Of a stretch of 64,000 nucleotides of DNA, positions 38,674 to 46,732 are shown one piece after another; positions within the stretch are counted from its first letter, which is position 1, and each line of letters starts with the position of its first letter. This DNA is from Schaalia sp. ORNL0103. Lineage in GTDB: Bacteria; Actinomycetota; Actinomycetes; Actinomycetales; Actinomycetaceae. The notes under the pieces were generated by a model. The model worked only from the letters and a program-made list of their open reading frames with translations, was not told the origin of the DNA and ran no database searches. Made by a program: the position numbers and the translations under genes. The DNA lies in assembly GCF_019429565.1 (NCBI RefSeq), contig NZ_JAHXSA010000002.1, positions 1 to 64,000 of the forward strand, written 5' to 3'.

Positions 38674-39132
38674 GTGGCTGCATCTTCACCTGTCAGCACC
38701 GATCGTATTCGGGATTTGCTGCGTTCCCGGGACGTGCGTTTCGGCGACTACAACGAGGGCGAGCTGGCGTATCTGACGCCGAACGCTGCTTTTTTCTGGA
38801 ATGCGACGAACCCTCAGATTTTGCAGTTGCGCGCTCAGTGGCGCGGGATTGCGCGCACGCCGGAGCAGTTCGGTGAGCTTGCCCGCGAGATCGCGGCCTG
38901 CAATTCGACGCGCACTGGCCCGAAGGCGTACTTGGCGCCCCTGGAGGATGGCACGCAGTACGGCCTGATCGCGGAGTGCAACGTCGTGGTCATGTCGGGG
39001 CTTACGCAGGCTCAGTTGGATAATTTCTTTGAGACGTCCATGTCGATGATCATGGGTTTCTTCGCGGATCTTGAGGTGACGTTGCCCGGGTTCGTGGATT
39101 GGGATTCCCAGGGTCGGGAGGTGTCGCTGTGA
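38674..39132 (+). CDS. YbjN-domain protein 1
   Basis: 152 residues. The GTG at 38674 is chosen because GGGAG lies six bases upstream and a TACAGT -10 is at 38628-38633; a longer frame from 38587 would overlap that promoter. The protein is a single YbjN-like domain (FGDYNEGELAYLTPNAAFF, then MIMGFFADLEVTLPGF), a fold related to type III secretion chaperones. Start of a three-gene unit: its stop overlaps the next YbjN gene (GTGA), which overlaps the helicase gene (ATGA). Role unknown. Confidence 0.82.
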   Translation: MAASSPVSTDRIRDLLRSRDVRFGDYNEGELAYLTPNAAFFWNATNPQILQLRAQWRGIARTPEQFGELAREIAACNSTRTGPKAYLAPLEDGTQYGLIAECNVVVMSGLTQAQLDNFFETSMSMIMGFFADLEVTLPGFVDWDSQGREVSL

Positions 39133-39611
39133 ACGTTCCGTACGTGGTGCCCGAGGATGAGGTGACCCCCTACCCGGCCGATTTTGAGCGGGTCGTTCAG
39201 GCCGTGCGCGAGATGGGTTACGCGCTGGACGTGATCGAGAAGGGTCACGCGGCGGGCGCAATTTTTGACGAGATTCCGTTCCTCGTGTCTTTCGATGCGG
39301 CGGGTCGTTTCCTGTCGATTCGTGCGCTGTGGGAGTCGGACCTGCCGGCCGAGAGCGCGGAGCCCGCGCTGTTTGCGACGGCCGACAATTGGAATCGCGA
39401 GAAGTATTTCCCGACGGTGTACACGGCGACCTCGCCGGAGGGGACGCTGGGCGTGTACGCGGATTTCGTGGTGGACACGGAGGCCGGCCTGTCGGACGTG
39501 CAGCTGCGTGACGCGATTTCGTCGGGTATTTCGACGGGTATTGCGGCGATCCAGTACGTGAAGGAGTCCGCCTCCGAGGCGCTGGGGCTCGGTGAATCCG
39601 GGCGCGAATGA
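39129..39611 (+). CDS. YbjN-domain protein 2
   Basis: 160 residues from a GTG overlapping the previous stop, with GGGAGG upstream. YbjN-like domain: FERVVQAVREMGYALDVIE, FLVSFDAAGRFLSIRALWE and GIAAIQYVKESASEAL. It is a partner paralogue of the preceding gene, and adjacent YbjN pairs are common in actinobacteria. Its translation is coupled to the helicase gene that begins inside its stop. Confidence 0.82.
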   Translation: MNVPYVVPEDEVTPYPADFERVVQAVREMGYALDVIEKGHAAGAIFDEIPFLVSFDAAGRFLSIRALWESDLPAESAEPALFATADNWNREKYFPTVYTATSPEGTLGVYADFVVDTEAGLSDVQLRDAISSGISTGIAAIQYVKESASEALGLGESGRE

Positions 39612-42319
39612 GCGCTGACCTCTCACCTTCTTCACAGACGTCTTCGTCGAACGAGGCCGGGGCTTCCTCGCCCGATCGGGCACGCGATGGCCTGTCGTCT
39701 CCTTCTCCCGCGCGCCTGCTCGATGTTCTGGAGCGCATGAGCGCCGGGGATGACCGGCTGCTCGGCCACGTGACGCTGCCGGGCCGATCGGGAAAGATCG
39801 CGGATTGGCCGCAGTGGGTGTCGCCCGCGGTCGTGGACGCGTGGGCGCGGCGCGGCGTGGAGCGCCCGTGGATTCATCAGCGCGAGGCCTTGGACGCTGT
39901 GCGCGAGGGCCTCGACGTCGTGCTCGCGACGGGCACGGGGTCAGGCAAGTCGCTGGCCGCGTGGACGCCGATCCTCTCCGACCTGGTGGAGGCCGAGGAT
40001 TCGTCGCGCATTTCCGCGATTCATCGCCGCCCGACGGCCCTGTACCTGGCTCCGACGAAGGCTCTGGCGGCGGACCAGCTGGCTTCGCTCATGGCGCTGC
40101 TCGGCCAGGACGACAAGCCCACCGACGCACAGGCGAGCGCAGACGCGGAAGGGCGCCCCGGCCTCGTCGATGAGCGTCTGCGCCGCGTGCGCGCGACAAC
40201 CGTGGACGGGGATACGCCGCGCGAGGCGAAGGAGTGGGCGCGCGCGGGGGCTGACCTGATCCTGTCGAACCCTGATTTCCTGCACTACGTGATGCTGCCG
40301 TCGCACCAGCGGTGGTCGCGTTTCTTGGCGTCGCTGCGCCTCATCGTCATCGACGAGGCCCACCATTGGCGCGGCGTGACCGGCTCGCACATTGCGCTGG
40401 TCGTGCGCCGACTGCTGCGCGTCGCCCACCACCTGGGCGCGGATCCGCGGGTCGTCATGCTGAGCGCGACCGTGCGCGATGCGGCGGCTGTGGGCCGCGC
40501 GCTCACGGGACGCGACGCGATCGCCATCACCGAGGACGGATCGCCGGCGGGCGCCCACGAGCTGGTCCTGTGGCAGGGCGCGATCATGGCCGACGAGTCC
40601 GAGGTCGACATCTCTTCTTTCCTGGAGGCCCTCGACGCACCGCCCGGCACTGCCACCCTCAAGGTCCCGATCGTGCGGCGCAGCGCCGGGGTCGAGGCAG
40701 CCAACCTGGCCACCGCCTTCGTCGAGGAGGGCGCGCGCCTCCTCGCCTTCGTGCGTTCGCGCGCGGGGGCCGAGGCCGTGGCCGCTCAGGTGCGCGACCG
40801 CCTCTCGGCGCGCGGTTCCGCGAACGCGGGCCAGGTGGGCGCATATCGCGGCGGATACCTGCCCGAGGAGCGCCGAGCGCTCGAGGAGGCGATCCGCACG
40901 GGAGGAGTGCGGGCGCTCGCCACGACGTCCGCGCTCGAAATGGGCCTGGACATCTCGGGCCTGGACGCGACGATCACGGTCGGTTGGCCTGGCACGCGCG
41001 CGTCCCTGCGCCAGCAGATCGGCCGCGCGGGTCGCGCGGGCGCGCCGGGCACATCCGTGCTCATCGCCTCCGACAACCCGTTGGACGCGTACCTGGTGCG
41101 CCACCCGGAGCACATTCTCGGCGAGGTCGAGGCCTCCGTCATCGACCCCTCCAACCCGTGGGTGTTGGCTCCGCACGTCGCCGCCGCGGCCGCCGAAATA
41201 CCGATCACGCCGTCCGATATCACCTACTTTGGCCAGGAACTGCGAGGCGTGACCGAACGCCTCGTCGCCGACGGGTACCTCAAGCGACGGCCCGCAGGGT
41301 ACTTCTGGGACGCCACCAGGCCCAAGCGCCCCAGCGACCTCACCGACCTGCGCGGAGCCGCCGGCGACGTCCAGATCGTCGACGCCGCCACCGGCACCGT
41401 CATCGGCACCATCGACCAGGCCTCCGCCGACGCCCACGTCTTCCCCGGTGCCATCTACATCCACCAAGGGCGCACCTTCCACGTGCTCTCCCTCAGCTCC
41501 CTCACCACGCCCACCGCTCCCGCCGCCCAGGGGTGGCCGCGCGCACTCCTGCCCGAGGCGCCGGGCGGCACCCGGGGAACCGAGCACCTCGGGGGCGGGG
41601 AGCGGGAGGGGGCCCAGGCCTCGTCGATCATCATCCCGCCCGCGCGGGCCGACGACGCGCGCGTCGCCCTGGTCGAGGAGGTGCGCACTCCCCTGCGCAC
41701 GCGCTCGGCGACCCACACGAGCGTCGAGGTGTGCGCCATCGAGGAGACGTACGTGTGCAGGGACGGCACGGTCACCTGGCATCACGGGCCGACGAACGTG
41801 TCGACGCGTGTCACCGACTACGACCTGCTGCGCCTGCCCGGGCTCGAATTCATCCGCAACATCGAGCTGTTCCTGCCCACCCACACGCTGCCCACGAAGT
41901 CGACGTGGTTCACCCTCACTCCGGCGGCGCTGGCCACGATGGGGATCGAGGCCGCCGATCTGGCGGGCACGCTGCACGCGACCGAGCACGCGATGATCGG
42001 GATCCTGCCCATCGTCGCCACCTGCGACCGCTGGGACCTGGGCGGCCTATCCACCGAGCTGCACGACGACACGGGCGCACCCACCGTCTTTATTCACGAC
42101 GCGTTCCGAGGCGGCGCGGGGCACGTGCTCGCCGGCTTCCACAGCGCGCGGTCGTGGGTCGCGGCCACCCTCGAGGCCGTCTCCTCCTGCGACTGCGAGT
42201 CCGGGTGCCCGCGCTGCGTCCAGTCCCCCAAGTGCGGCAACGGCAACGAACCCCTGTCGAAGCAGGGAGCGATCACGCTGCTGACCTACCTCCTGGAGCG
42301 AGCACCCGGGGCGTTATGA
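39608..42319 (+). CDS. MrfA/YprA-like DEAH helicase with DUF1998 domain
   Basis: A 903-residue superfamily 2 helicase. Motif I is ATGTGSGKSLAAW, motif II IDEAHHW, motif III LSAT and motif VI QQIGRAGRAG. The C-terminal DUF1998 metal site is CDCESGCPRCVQSPKCGNGN. This matches the MrfA family, which acts in mitomycin-type crosslink repair, and the 'helicase/secretion neighbourhood' helicase (Rv3649-like) that in mycobacteria lies near the Tad locus, which is also nearby here. Dispersed motif copies fall in its N-terminal extension (39650-39658) and in two variable loops (40160-40168, 41617-41625). Confidence 0.93.
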   Translation: MSADLSPSSQTSSSNEAGASSPDRARDGLSSPSPARLLDVLERMSAGDDRLLGHVTLPGRSGKIADWPQWVSPAVVDAWARRGVERPWIHQREALDAVREGLDVVLATGTGSGKSLAAWTPILSDLVEAEDSSRISAIHRRPTALYLAPTKALAADQLASLMALLGQDDKPTDAQASADAEGRPGLVDERLRRVRATTVDGDTPREAKEWARAGADLILSNPDFLHYVMLPSHQRWSRFLASLRLIVIDEAHHWRGVTGSHIALVVRRLLRVAHHLGADPRVVMLSATVRDAAAVGRALTGRDAIAITEDGSPAGAHELVLWQGAIMADESEVDISSFLEALDAPPGTATLKVPIVRRSAGVEAANLATAFVEEGARLLAFVRSRAGAEAVAAQVRDRLSARGSANAGQVGAYRGGYLPEERRALEEAIRTGGVRALATTSALEMGLDISGLDATITVGWPGTRASLRQQIGRAGRAGAPGTSVLIASDNPLDAYLVRHPEHILGEVEASVIDPSNPWVLAPHVAAAAAEIPITPSDITYFGQELRGVTERLVADGYLKRRPAGYFWDATRPKRPSDLTDLRGAAGDVQIVDAATGTVIGTIDQASADAHVFPGAIYIHQGRTFHVLSLSSLTTPTAPAAQGWPRALLPEAPGGTRGTEHLGGGEREGAQASSIIIPPARADDARVALVEEVRTPLRTRSATHTSVEVCAIEETYVCRDGTVTWHHGPTNVSTRVTDYDLLRLPGLEFIRNIELFLPTHTLPTKSTWFTLTPAALATMGIEAADLAGTLHATEHAMIGILPIVATCDRWDLGGLSTELHDDTGAPTVFIHDAFRGGAGHVLAGFHSARSWVAATLEAVSSCDCESGCPRCVQSPKCGNGNEPLSKQGAITLLTYLLERAPGAL

Positions 42320-42332
42320 GTCCCCTTTTAAC

Positions 42333-42361
42333 TTGTATTTAGCAGTTAACCAACATATCCT
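42333..42361 (+). promoter_or_regulatory. Promoter of the second type-VII-associated operon
   Basis: TTGTAT (42333-42338) and TATCCT (42356-42361) are separated by exactly 17 bp, in a locally AT-rich gap upstream of the WXG-like gene at 42428. Confidence 0.65.
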
Positions 42362-42427
42362 GAGCAAAATCCCATCTTTGTTTCGCCGGACACACGCTCG
42401 ACGGTTTCTTCAGACAGGAGGTAAGCC

Positions 42428-42970
42428 ATGGCTGACGTCGCTTTCAACTCCTCAGATCACAAGCTCACGGAGTCTGACGTTCCTCAGGGCGAGGAAGGCT
42501 TGCAGAAGAGCTCTCAAGCGGTCGGGGACCTAGCCAAAGGACAGACCGCGCAAGACTGGACGCCCGAACCTGCGGCGCAGCTTCTTGGCACGGCCGTCGC
42601 CAACTTCTTCTCTGCCTGCAACGAAGCCTTCCGTCAGGAGAAAGACGCTCTGGACGAGTTCGGCACGAACGTCGACCTCGCCATCGCAGAATTCGCTCGC
42701 GTCAACGAATCCACAGGCGATGAACTGAAACGTATCCAGGACAGCATTACCAACCCTGAGATCAGAGAGAAGCTCAGAAAGGGACTGCCACAGGCGGGTG
42801 CCTCCGCCGCTCAGGAGGCCGATGAAAGCGGTGCTCCCATCCAGACTGACGGATCCGACACGTTGGCAACCGAGGCAACCGGAGCATCCGCGGCCGCGGA
42901 CGCCACGCATTCGGGTCCGTCCCACTTCGGCCAATCCGCGCCCGGCGGCCCCACGATCACCGGCCAGTAA
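42428..42970 (+). CDS. WXG-like helical protein of the mycosin module
   Basis: 180 residues. A helical N-terminal 110 residues (GLQKSSQAVGDLAKGQ, LLGTAVANFFSACNEAFRQE, LAIAEFARVNESTGDELKRI) is followed by a disordered Ala/Ser/Gly tail. This is the profile of ESX-type secretion substrates or their partners, though the WxG is not plain. AGGAGGT lies five bases before the ATG. It is first in an operon with a larger helical protein and a mycosin-like protease, 36 bp upstream of the second gene. Confidence 0.72.
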   Translation: MADVAFNSSDHKLTESDVPQGEEGLQKSSQAVGDLAKGQTAQDWTPEPAAQLLGTAVANFFSACNEAFRQEKDALDEFGTNVDLAIAEFARVNESTGDELKRIQDSITNPEIREKLRKGLPQAGASAAQEADESGAPIQTDGSDTLATEATGASAAADATHSGPSHFGQSAPGGPTITGQ

Positions 42971-43006
42971 TATTCCCCTGCGGTTCCAGGCACAAGGAGA
43001 GGTTTC

Positions 43007-44446
43007 ATGGTTGCCAGCCCGAAATACGAGCAGCTGATGCGGTTCGCCCAAGCAGCCGAAGCAGGCTTGAGCCAGCTCGAAAAACACGACCCCCTTCATA
43101 GGCAGACCATTGAAGGGCTCGCAGACATGATCGAGCGAGTGACGCATTTCCGCCAGCATCAGGGGTTTCAAGGCCTGACCGGTGAGGCCATCAACAAGTG
43201 GCTTGAGGCCTCACTGTCCCGATATGACGCTGAATTCACGGGGTACGTCAGCGGCTTCTCGCACTACGTGGAAGCGCGCCGCATGCTGAAGCACGCCGCC
43301 GAGGACGCGCGGCTCCTCCCAACCGCCCTCCTCGACTCAAAGACCGCGGCGATGCGCGACCTCGCGCAGGTCGTCATCCCGTATACGAAGAACATGGGCT
43401 TTTTCGGTCTTCCAATTAACTCCCTCGCGACAACGGGCGAGGCCTACGTTAATGCCGTCGAAGCGCAGGCGAACGAGGCGCGCGAGAAGAAATCCGCAGA
43501 GATTCTCGCCCAAATGAGAAGGGCCTCGTTCTCGCTTGCCTCTTCTCTGCGTGAGTGCACAGAAGCAATGAAGAAGATCCCCAGCTCTAAGGACGGCACG
43601 CAGTTCCCCGTTCCTCCCCCGTCACCCACCCCCGTCGTTAAAGAAATCAAGCGGGGCAACGTGCCGGTGTCTCCCCACGATCCAAGCGTTTACGGTGGGG
43701 ACCGCGACACTGATTTTGGCCGCTCCGACCAACGCGACCCGAAGTCTGGCGTGTATCCGGATGGTTACGACGAAGGCGGCCGAATCAGCGATCGCATCAT
43801 GTCGTCGAAGCGCATCCCGAACACGTTTGTGCCCGAAGGCGAACTCGGCTCTCGTCTCAACCCCGTGACAGACCCGAACGATCTTATGAATATCGATCTG
43901 CTGCATTCTCGAGTGAACGGAGACCGGCACGCAAACGGCGTGATCGGCGGACACACCCCCGCCTCACCCATCGACCGCGATCATCCGCTGTGGCGTCTGA
44001 ACGGCGGCCCGGCAAAGGGTTCCGGCCTCGGTGCCGGTGCCCTTGCCGCGGGTGCTCTCGGCGCCGGCGCACTCGGCGCGGGCGCACTCGGCGCGGGCGC
44101 TCTGGGGATGCGCGGCAGCTTGTCTCTCAACAGCGCCACCACAGGAGCAGCTGGAGCCGGAGTGGGAGGCACGGGCGTTGCGGGCGGCGCGGGCGCAGCT
44201 GGTGCTGGCGGCGCGGCCGGGCGCCCCGGCACGGGTGGCTTCATGGGTGCCGGTGCCGGTGCGGGTGGCAAGGGCAAGGAAGACCGCAAGGCTCGTCGGC
44301 ACAGGTACACCGCGTTCCGCTTTGAGGACGATGAGGACGAGCTGCCCGAGGGCTACGTGAACCCCCTGTCACAGACCTACGGGTCCGACAAGGACCTTTC
44401 ACCCGCACCACGCAAAGACGACGGATGGGATCCCCGCCAATGGTGA
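43007..44446 (+). CDS. Large helical ESX-like protein with Gly/Ala-rich tail
   Basis: 479 residues. Residues 1-200 are almost all helical (LMRFAQAAEAGLSQLEKH, LEASLSRYDAEFTGYVSGF, NAVEAQANEAREKKSAEIL), like PPE or LXG-type substrates. A Pro/Asp-rich middle follows, then a Gly/Ala tract (GAGALGAGALG repeats, about 345-420) and a charged end (DDEDELPEGYVNPL). AAGGAGAGG lies upstream. The 3' end overlaps the protease gene by seven bases. Probably secreted or wall-spanning. I do not recognise a precise family. Confidence 0.72.
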   Translation: MVASPKYEQLMRFAQAAEAGLSQLEKHDPLHRQTIEGLADMIERVTHFRQHQGFQGLTGEAINKWLEASLSRYDAEFTGYVSGFSHYVEARRMLKHAAEDARLLPTALLDSKTAAMRDLAQVVIPYTKNMGFFGLPINSLATTGEAYVNAVEAQANEAREKKSAEILAQMRRASFSLASSLRECTEAMKKIPSSKDGTQFPVPPPSPTPVVKEIKRGNVPVSPHDPSVYGGDRDTDFGRSDQRDPKSGVYPDGYDEGGRISDRIMSSKRIPNTFVPEGELGSRLNPVTDPNDLMNIDLLHSRVNGDRHANGVIGGHTPASPIDRDHPLWRLNGGPAKGSGLGAGALAAGALGAGALGAGALGAGALGMRGSLSLNSATTGAAGAGVGGTGVAGGAGAAGAGGAAGRPGTGGFMGAGAGAGGKGKEDRKARRHRYTAFRFEDDEDELPEGYVNPLSQTYGSDKDLSPAPRKDDGWDPRQW

Positions 44447-45633
44447 CACGCAACATCAGCACGGCGCGCCTGCTCGGCGTCACGGCCTCGACCCTGGCGC
44501 TCGCCACGGGAGCCACCGCGCTGCCGACCGGCCCCGCGCACGCCGCCGACCCGATCACGGCAGCTGACCAGCCGTATTTTGCCTACTACTACCTGAGCGA
44601 AGCCCGCAACATGGGCTTGAGGGGTAAAGGGGTCACGATCGCGCTCATCGACGGCGAGGTCGACACGACAGCCCCCGAGCTGGCGAAAACGAATATCACC
44701 GACAAGACTCCCTGCACCGTCACCTCCAGCACGCAGAGCAAGACGCACGGCACCGCGATGGCCTCGATCATTGCCTCGGATGCCTACGGCGTTGCCCCCG
44801 ACGCGACGATCCTGTCGTATCGCATGTCGTTTACCACCCAGGGTGACACGTCCGGGGAGGACTGCAACGACGACTCCGTTGTTGGCGTCACCAAGGACAC
44901 TTACGCCTCCCTCATGAACCACGCCATGAACGACGGGGCGACGATCATCAACATGTCCGTATCCAGCGACGAAAGCCTAGACGCCCTGAAGTGGGCGGTG
45001 GCCCGCTCCATCTCCCAGGGCGTCGTTGTCATTGCCGCAGCCGGTAACACAGGCAGGTACTCCGACCAATTTGCACTGTCCTGGTGGTCGGGCGTCGCCG
45101 GCGTCGGAGCGATCGACACCCAAGGAAAGGTGGTCGATTCTTCTTCCAGCGGCAAAGGCCTCGTATCGGCGGCCGTGGGCACCGCGACCGTGCGCGACTA
45201 TTCGACGGGAGCAAACACGACGGTGACGGGCACCTCGGTGTCCACTGCGCTGGTCTCGGGCTTCGTGGCTCTGGCCCACGAGAAGTGGCCCGAGGCGACC
45301 CCGAACCAGCTGCTCCAGCTCCTCGTCCACACCGGGACGAACCCTAATCATGCGTGGAACGATCGCACGGGCTACGGCCCCGCTGACCCCGGCGCCATGG
45401 TCAATACGGACCCCAGCCAGTACCCGGACGAGAACCCCCTGATGACTAAACGCCCGGATGTAGAACCCACGCCCGAGGAGATCCAGCAGTACGTGGACGG
45501 GGTCGTCTCCCCCCGTGAGATCGCCTACGACAACTCCTACACGTACCGCGGCTTCGACGAGGGCGTGGTCGGCGACCATCTTAACCACTACCCCACCCAC
45601 CTGGGGACCAGCCCGCGCTACCACGGCAAGTAA
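44440..45633 (+). CDS. Mycosin-like secreted subtilase
   Basis: 397 residues from ATG 44440; an ATG five codons earlier lacks any RBS. The signal peptide ends near AHAAD (residue 37). The S8 peptidase triad is intact: Asp71 in ALIDGEVD, His103 in KTHGTAMAS and Ser266 in GTSVSTALVSG, with oxyanion Asn203 in AAAGNTG. Mycosins are wall-side proteases of type VII secretion systems. This one lacks the usual C-terminal membrane anchor, ending instead in a hydrophilic tail (VEPTPEEIQQYVDG ... PRYHGK). It is coupled to the two upstream ESX-like genes. No EccB/C/D core is in the window. Confidence 0.88.
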   Translation: MVTRNISTARLLGVTASTLALATGATALPTGPAHAADPITAADQPYFAYYYLSEARNMGLRGKGVTIALIDGEVDTTAPELAKTNITDKTPCTVTSSTQSKTHGTAMASIIASDAYGVAPDATILSYRMSFTTQGDTSGEDCNDDSVVGVTKDTYASLMNHAMNDGATIINMSVSSDESLDALKWAVARSISQGVVVIAAAGNTGRYSDQFALSWWSGVAGVGAIDTQGKVVDSSSSGKGLVSAAVGTATVRDYSTGANTTVTGTSVSTALVSGFVALAHEKWPEATPNQLLQLLVHTGTNPNHAWNDRTGYGPADPGAMVNTDPSQYPDENPLMTKRPDVEPTPEEIQQYVDGVVSPREIAYDNSYTYRGFDEGVVGDHLNHYPTHLGTSPRYHGK

Positions 45634-45811
45634 GCCAACGGGGACGCGGGGCGCCTGCGCACATCGAAGGGTGCCGGGCACCGCACATCCGGGGTTATAG
45701 AACACTACGTGTTGCTGTGTGGCGCTGGTTGTTGTTTGTGGACCCGCAGATTTTCTGGGCACCGGGCCCGGCCATGGGGCCGGGCTGCTTGGTGTGCCCG
45801 TGGGCGGCGGC

Positions 45812-46108
45812 CAGGCCCTGCGGTCCCTCCGGTGTCCTCCACGCCGGTGGGGCCTTCGCGGCTGATGTTGCTCGGTGCGTTGCCCTGATGCCCAGCTATG
45901 GCTGTCAACCAGCAATTCCGCACGTAATTCCTCGATGACTCATTCAAACTTCGAATTTGCGTCGTTGGAATTGCAACGTTTTTGAGGCACCTCGAAAAAT
46001 GACCACGATAAATTACGTGCGAAATTTATCTGGCGGTGGTGTCGGTGCCGCCCACGAGTGCCGCAGTCAGGCCCTGCGGTCCCTCCGGCGCCCTCCATGC
46101 CGGCGGTG
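45812..46108. repeat. Duplicated GC-rich segment flanking MITE copy 4
   Basis: CAGGCCCTGCGGTCCCTCCG begins both copies (45812-45850 and 46069-46108), and similarity continues through CCTCCA(C/T)GCCGG. The two lie in direct orientation, one on each side of the MITE-like element. Confidence 0.8.
45913..46027 (-). repeat. 115-bp MITE-like element, copy 4 (inverted)
   Basis: Plus-strand ends are CAATTCCGCACGTAATTCC and AATTACGTGCGAAATTT. The reverse complement contains AACGTTGCAATTCCAACGA, aligning with copies 1 and 3 over the whole length. Confidence 0.82.
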
Positions 46109-46112
46109 GGGG

Positions 46113-46178
46113 TTTTGCACCATTAGGAGCTACCCTTCGGCGTGTCGCCGGCGTGTCGCGCCCCTCATGGTGCAAATT
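46113..46178. repeat. Inverted repeat TTTGCACCAT / ATGGTGCAAA
   Basis: TTTTGCACCAT (46113-46123) and ATGGTGCAAATT (46167-46178) are inverted around about 43 bp containing a CGTGTCGCCGGCGTGTCG direct repeat. Too far apart for a simple terminator. Confidence 0.55.
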
Positions 46179-46222
46179 CCCCCGTCTGGTGGCGGCGAGG
46201 TCACAGTTCGGGGCGGTAAGGC

Positions 46223-46297
46223 GCCCAAATCGCAGACCACCTCGGTGAAAAACATTGAAACTAGGGTGTTGTGGCTGAAGTGGTCTGCGTTTTGGGC
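46223..46297. repeat. 75-bp inverted-repeat element
   Basis: GCCCAAATCGCAGACCACCT (46223-46242) is nearly the inverse of AGTGGTCTGCGTTTTGGGC (46279-46297). It resembles a second kind of small palindromic element, different in sequence from the 115-bp family. Confidence 0.6.
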
Positions 46298-46320
46298 ACA
46301 ACGGTGCCTGACCTGGTGTG

Positions 46321-46500
46321 TTGGTCGCACGCAAACCGCTGAATATGCGCGTCAACCCCTTAATACGCACGTAAACCTCTAGATGTGCGCGTGGGTGGCG
46401 CTGCCCACGCGCATATCATCGGGTTCACGTGCGAGGTGTCGCACCCACGCACATGTCATCGGGCCCACGTGCGCATTAGCGGGCCCACGTCCATGGCGAC
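46321..46500. repeat. Nine-unit 20-bp-phased array with orientation switch
   Basis: Units start every 20 bp. Four (46321-46400) read like GAATATGCGCGTCAACCCCT. Five (46401-46500) are the inverse, like GGGTTCACGTGCGAGGTGTC. The shared core is CACGYGCGCAT or its complement. At the switch point, ATGTGCGCGTGGG faces CCCACGCGCATAT, making a perfect-looking stem. No spacers, no ORF. Confidence 0.85.
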
Positions 46501-46546
46501 AAGCACAGGCAGCTAGCAGGCCTCGGCACACGGAACGCATCAGCAC

Positions 46547-46588
46547 ATACTCGAAGGGGCCGGCCATAAGGCCGACCCCTTCGAGTAT
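46547..46588. repeat. 19-bp-stem hairpin
   Basis: ATACTCGAAGGGGCCGGCC (46547-46565) is almost perfectly inverted at 46570-46588 with an ATAA loop; one position mismatches. No T run on either side, so a structural element rather than an obvious intrinsic terminator. Confidence 0.7.
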
Positions 46589-46732
46589 CCCATCAACACA
46601 GTGCAAGTCTTCCGATGCGCTCCCTTTCTTGGCTCACCCTTTGTGGGTGTCGCCCTTGGCTTGATGACTATTAATGTACGGACCCCGCCTGTGGGAACCA
46701 TTGAACAAACCTGGCAATTTCCTGAGAATTTT

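Larger units (their letters stand above)
45634..46732. other. 1.1-kb non-coding, repeat-rich region
   Basis: No plausible gene. From left to right it contains a GC hairpin (GCCCGGCC-ATGG-GGCCGGGC near 45770), a duplicated about 38-bp segment (45812-45850 and 46069-46108), an inverted MITE-like copy (45913-46027), two inverted-repeat elements (46113-46178, 46223-46297), a nine-unit 20-bp array (46321-46500) and a 19-bp-stem hairpin (46547-46588). It separates the mycosin operon from the Tad locus. Confidence 0.8.

Noticed and set aside
46321-46500. CRISPR array
   Set aside because: Repeats are contiguous at 20 bp with no spacers, they change orientation, and no cas gene is present. A tandem-guide (TIGR-type) array was also considered, but no Nop-domain protein is encoded nearby.
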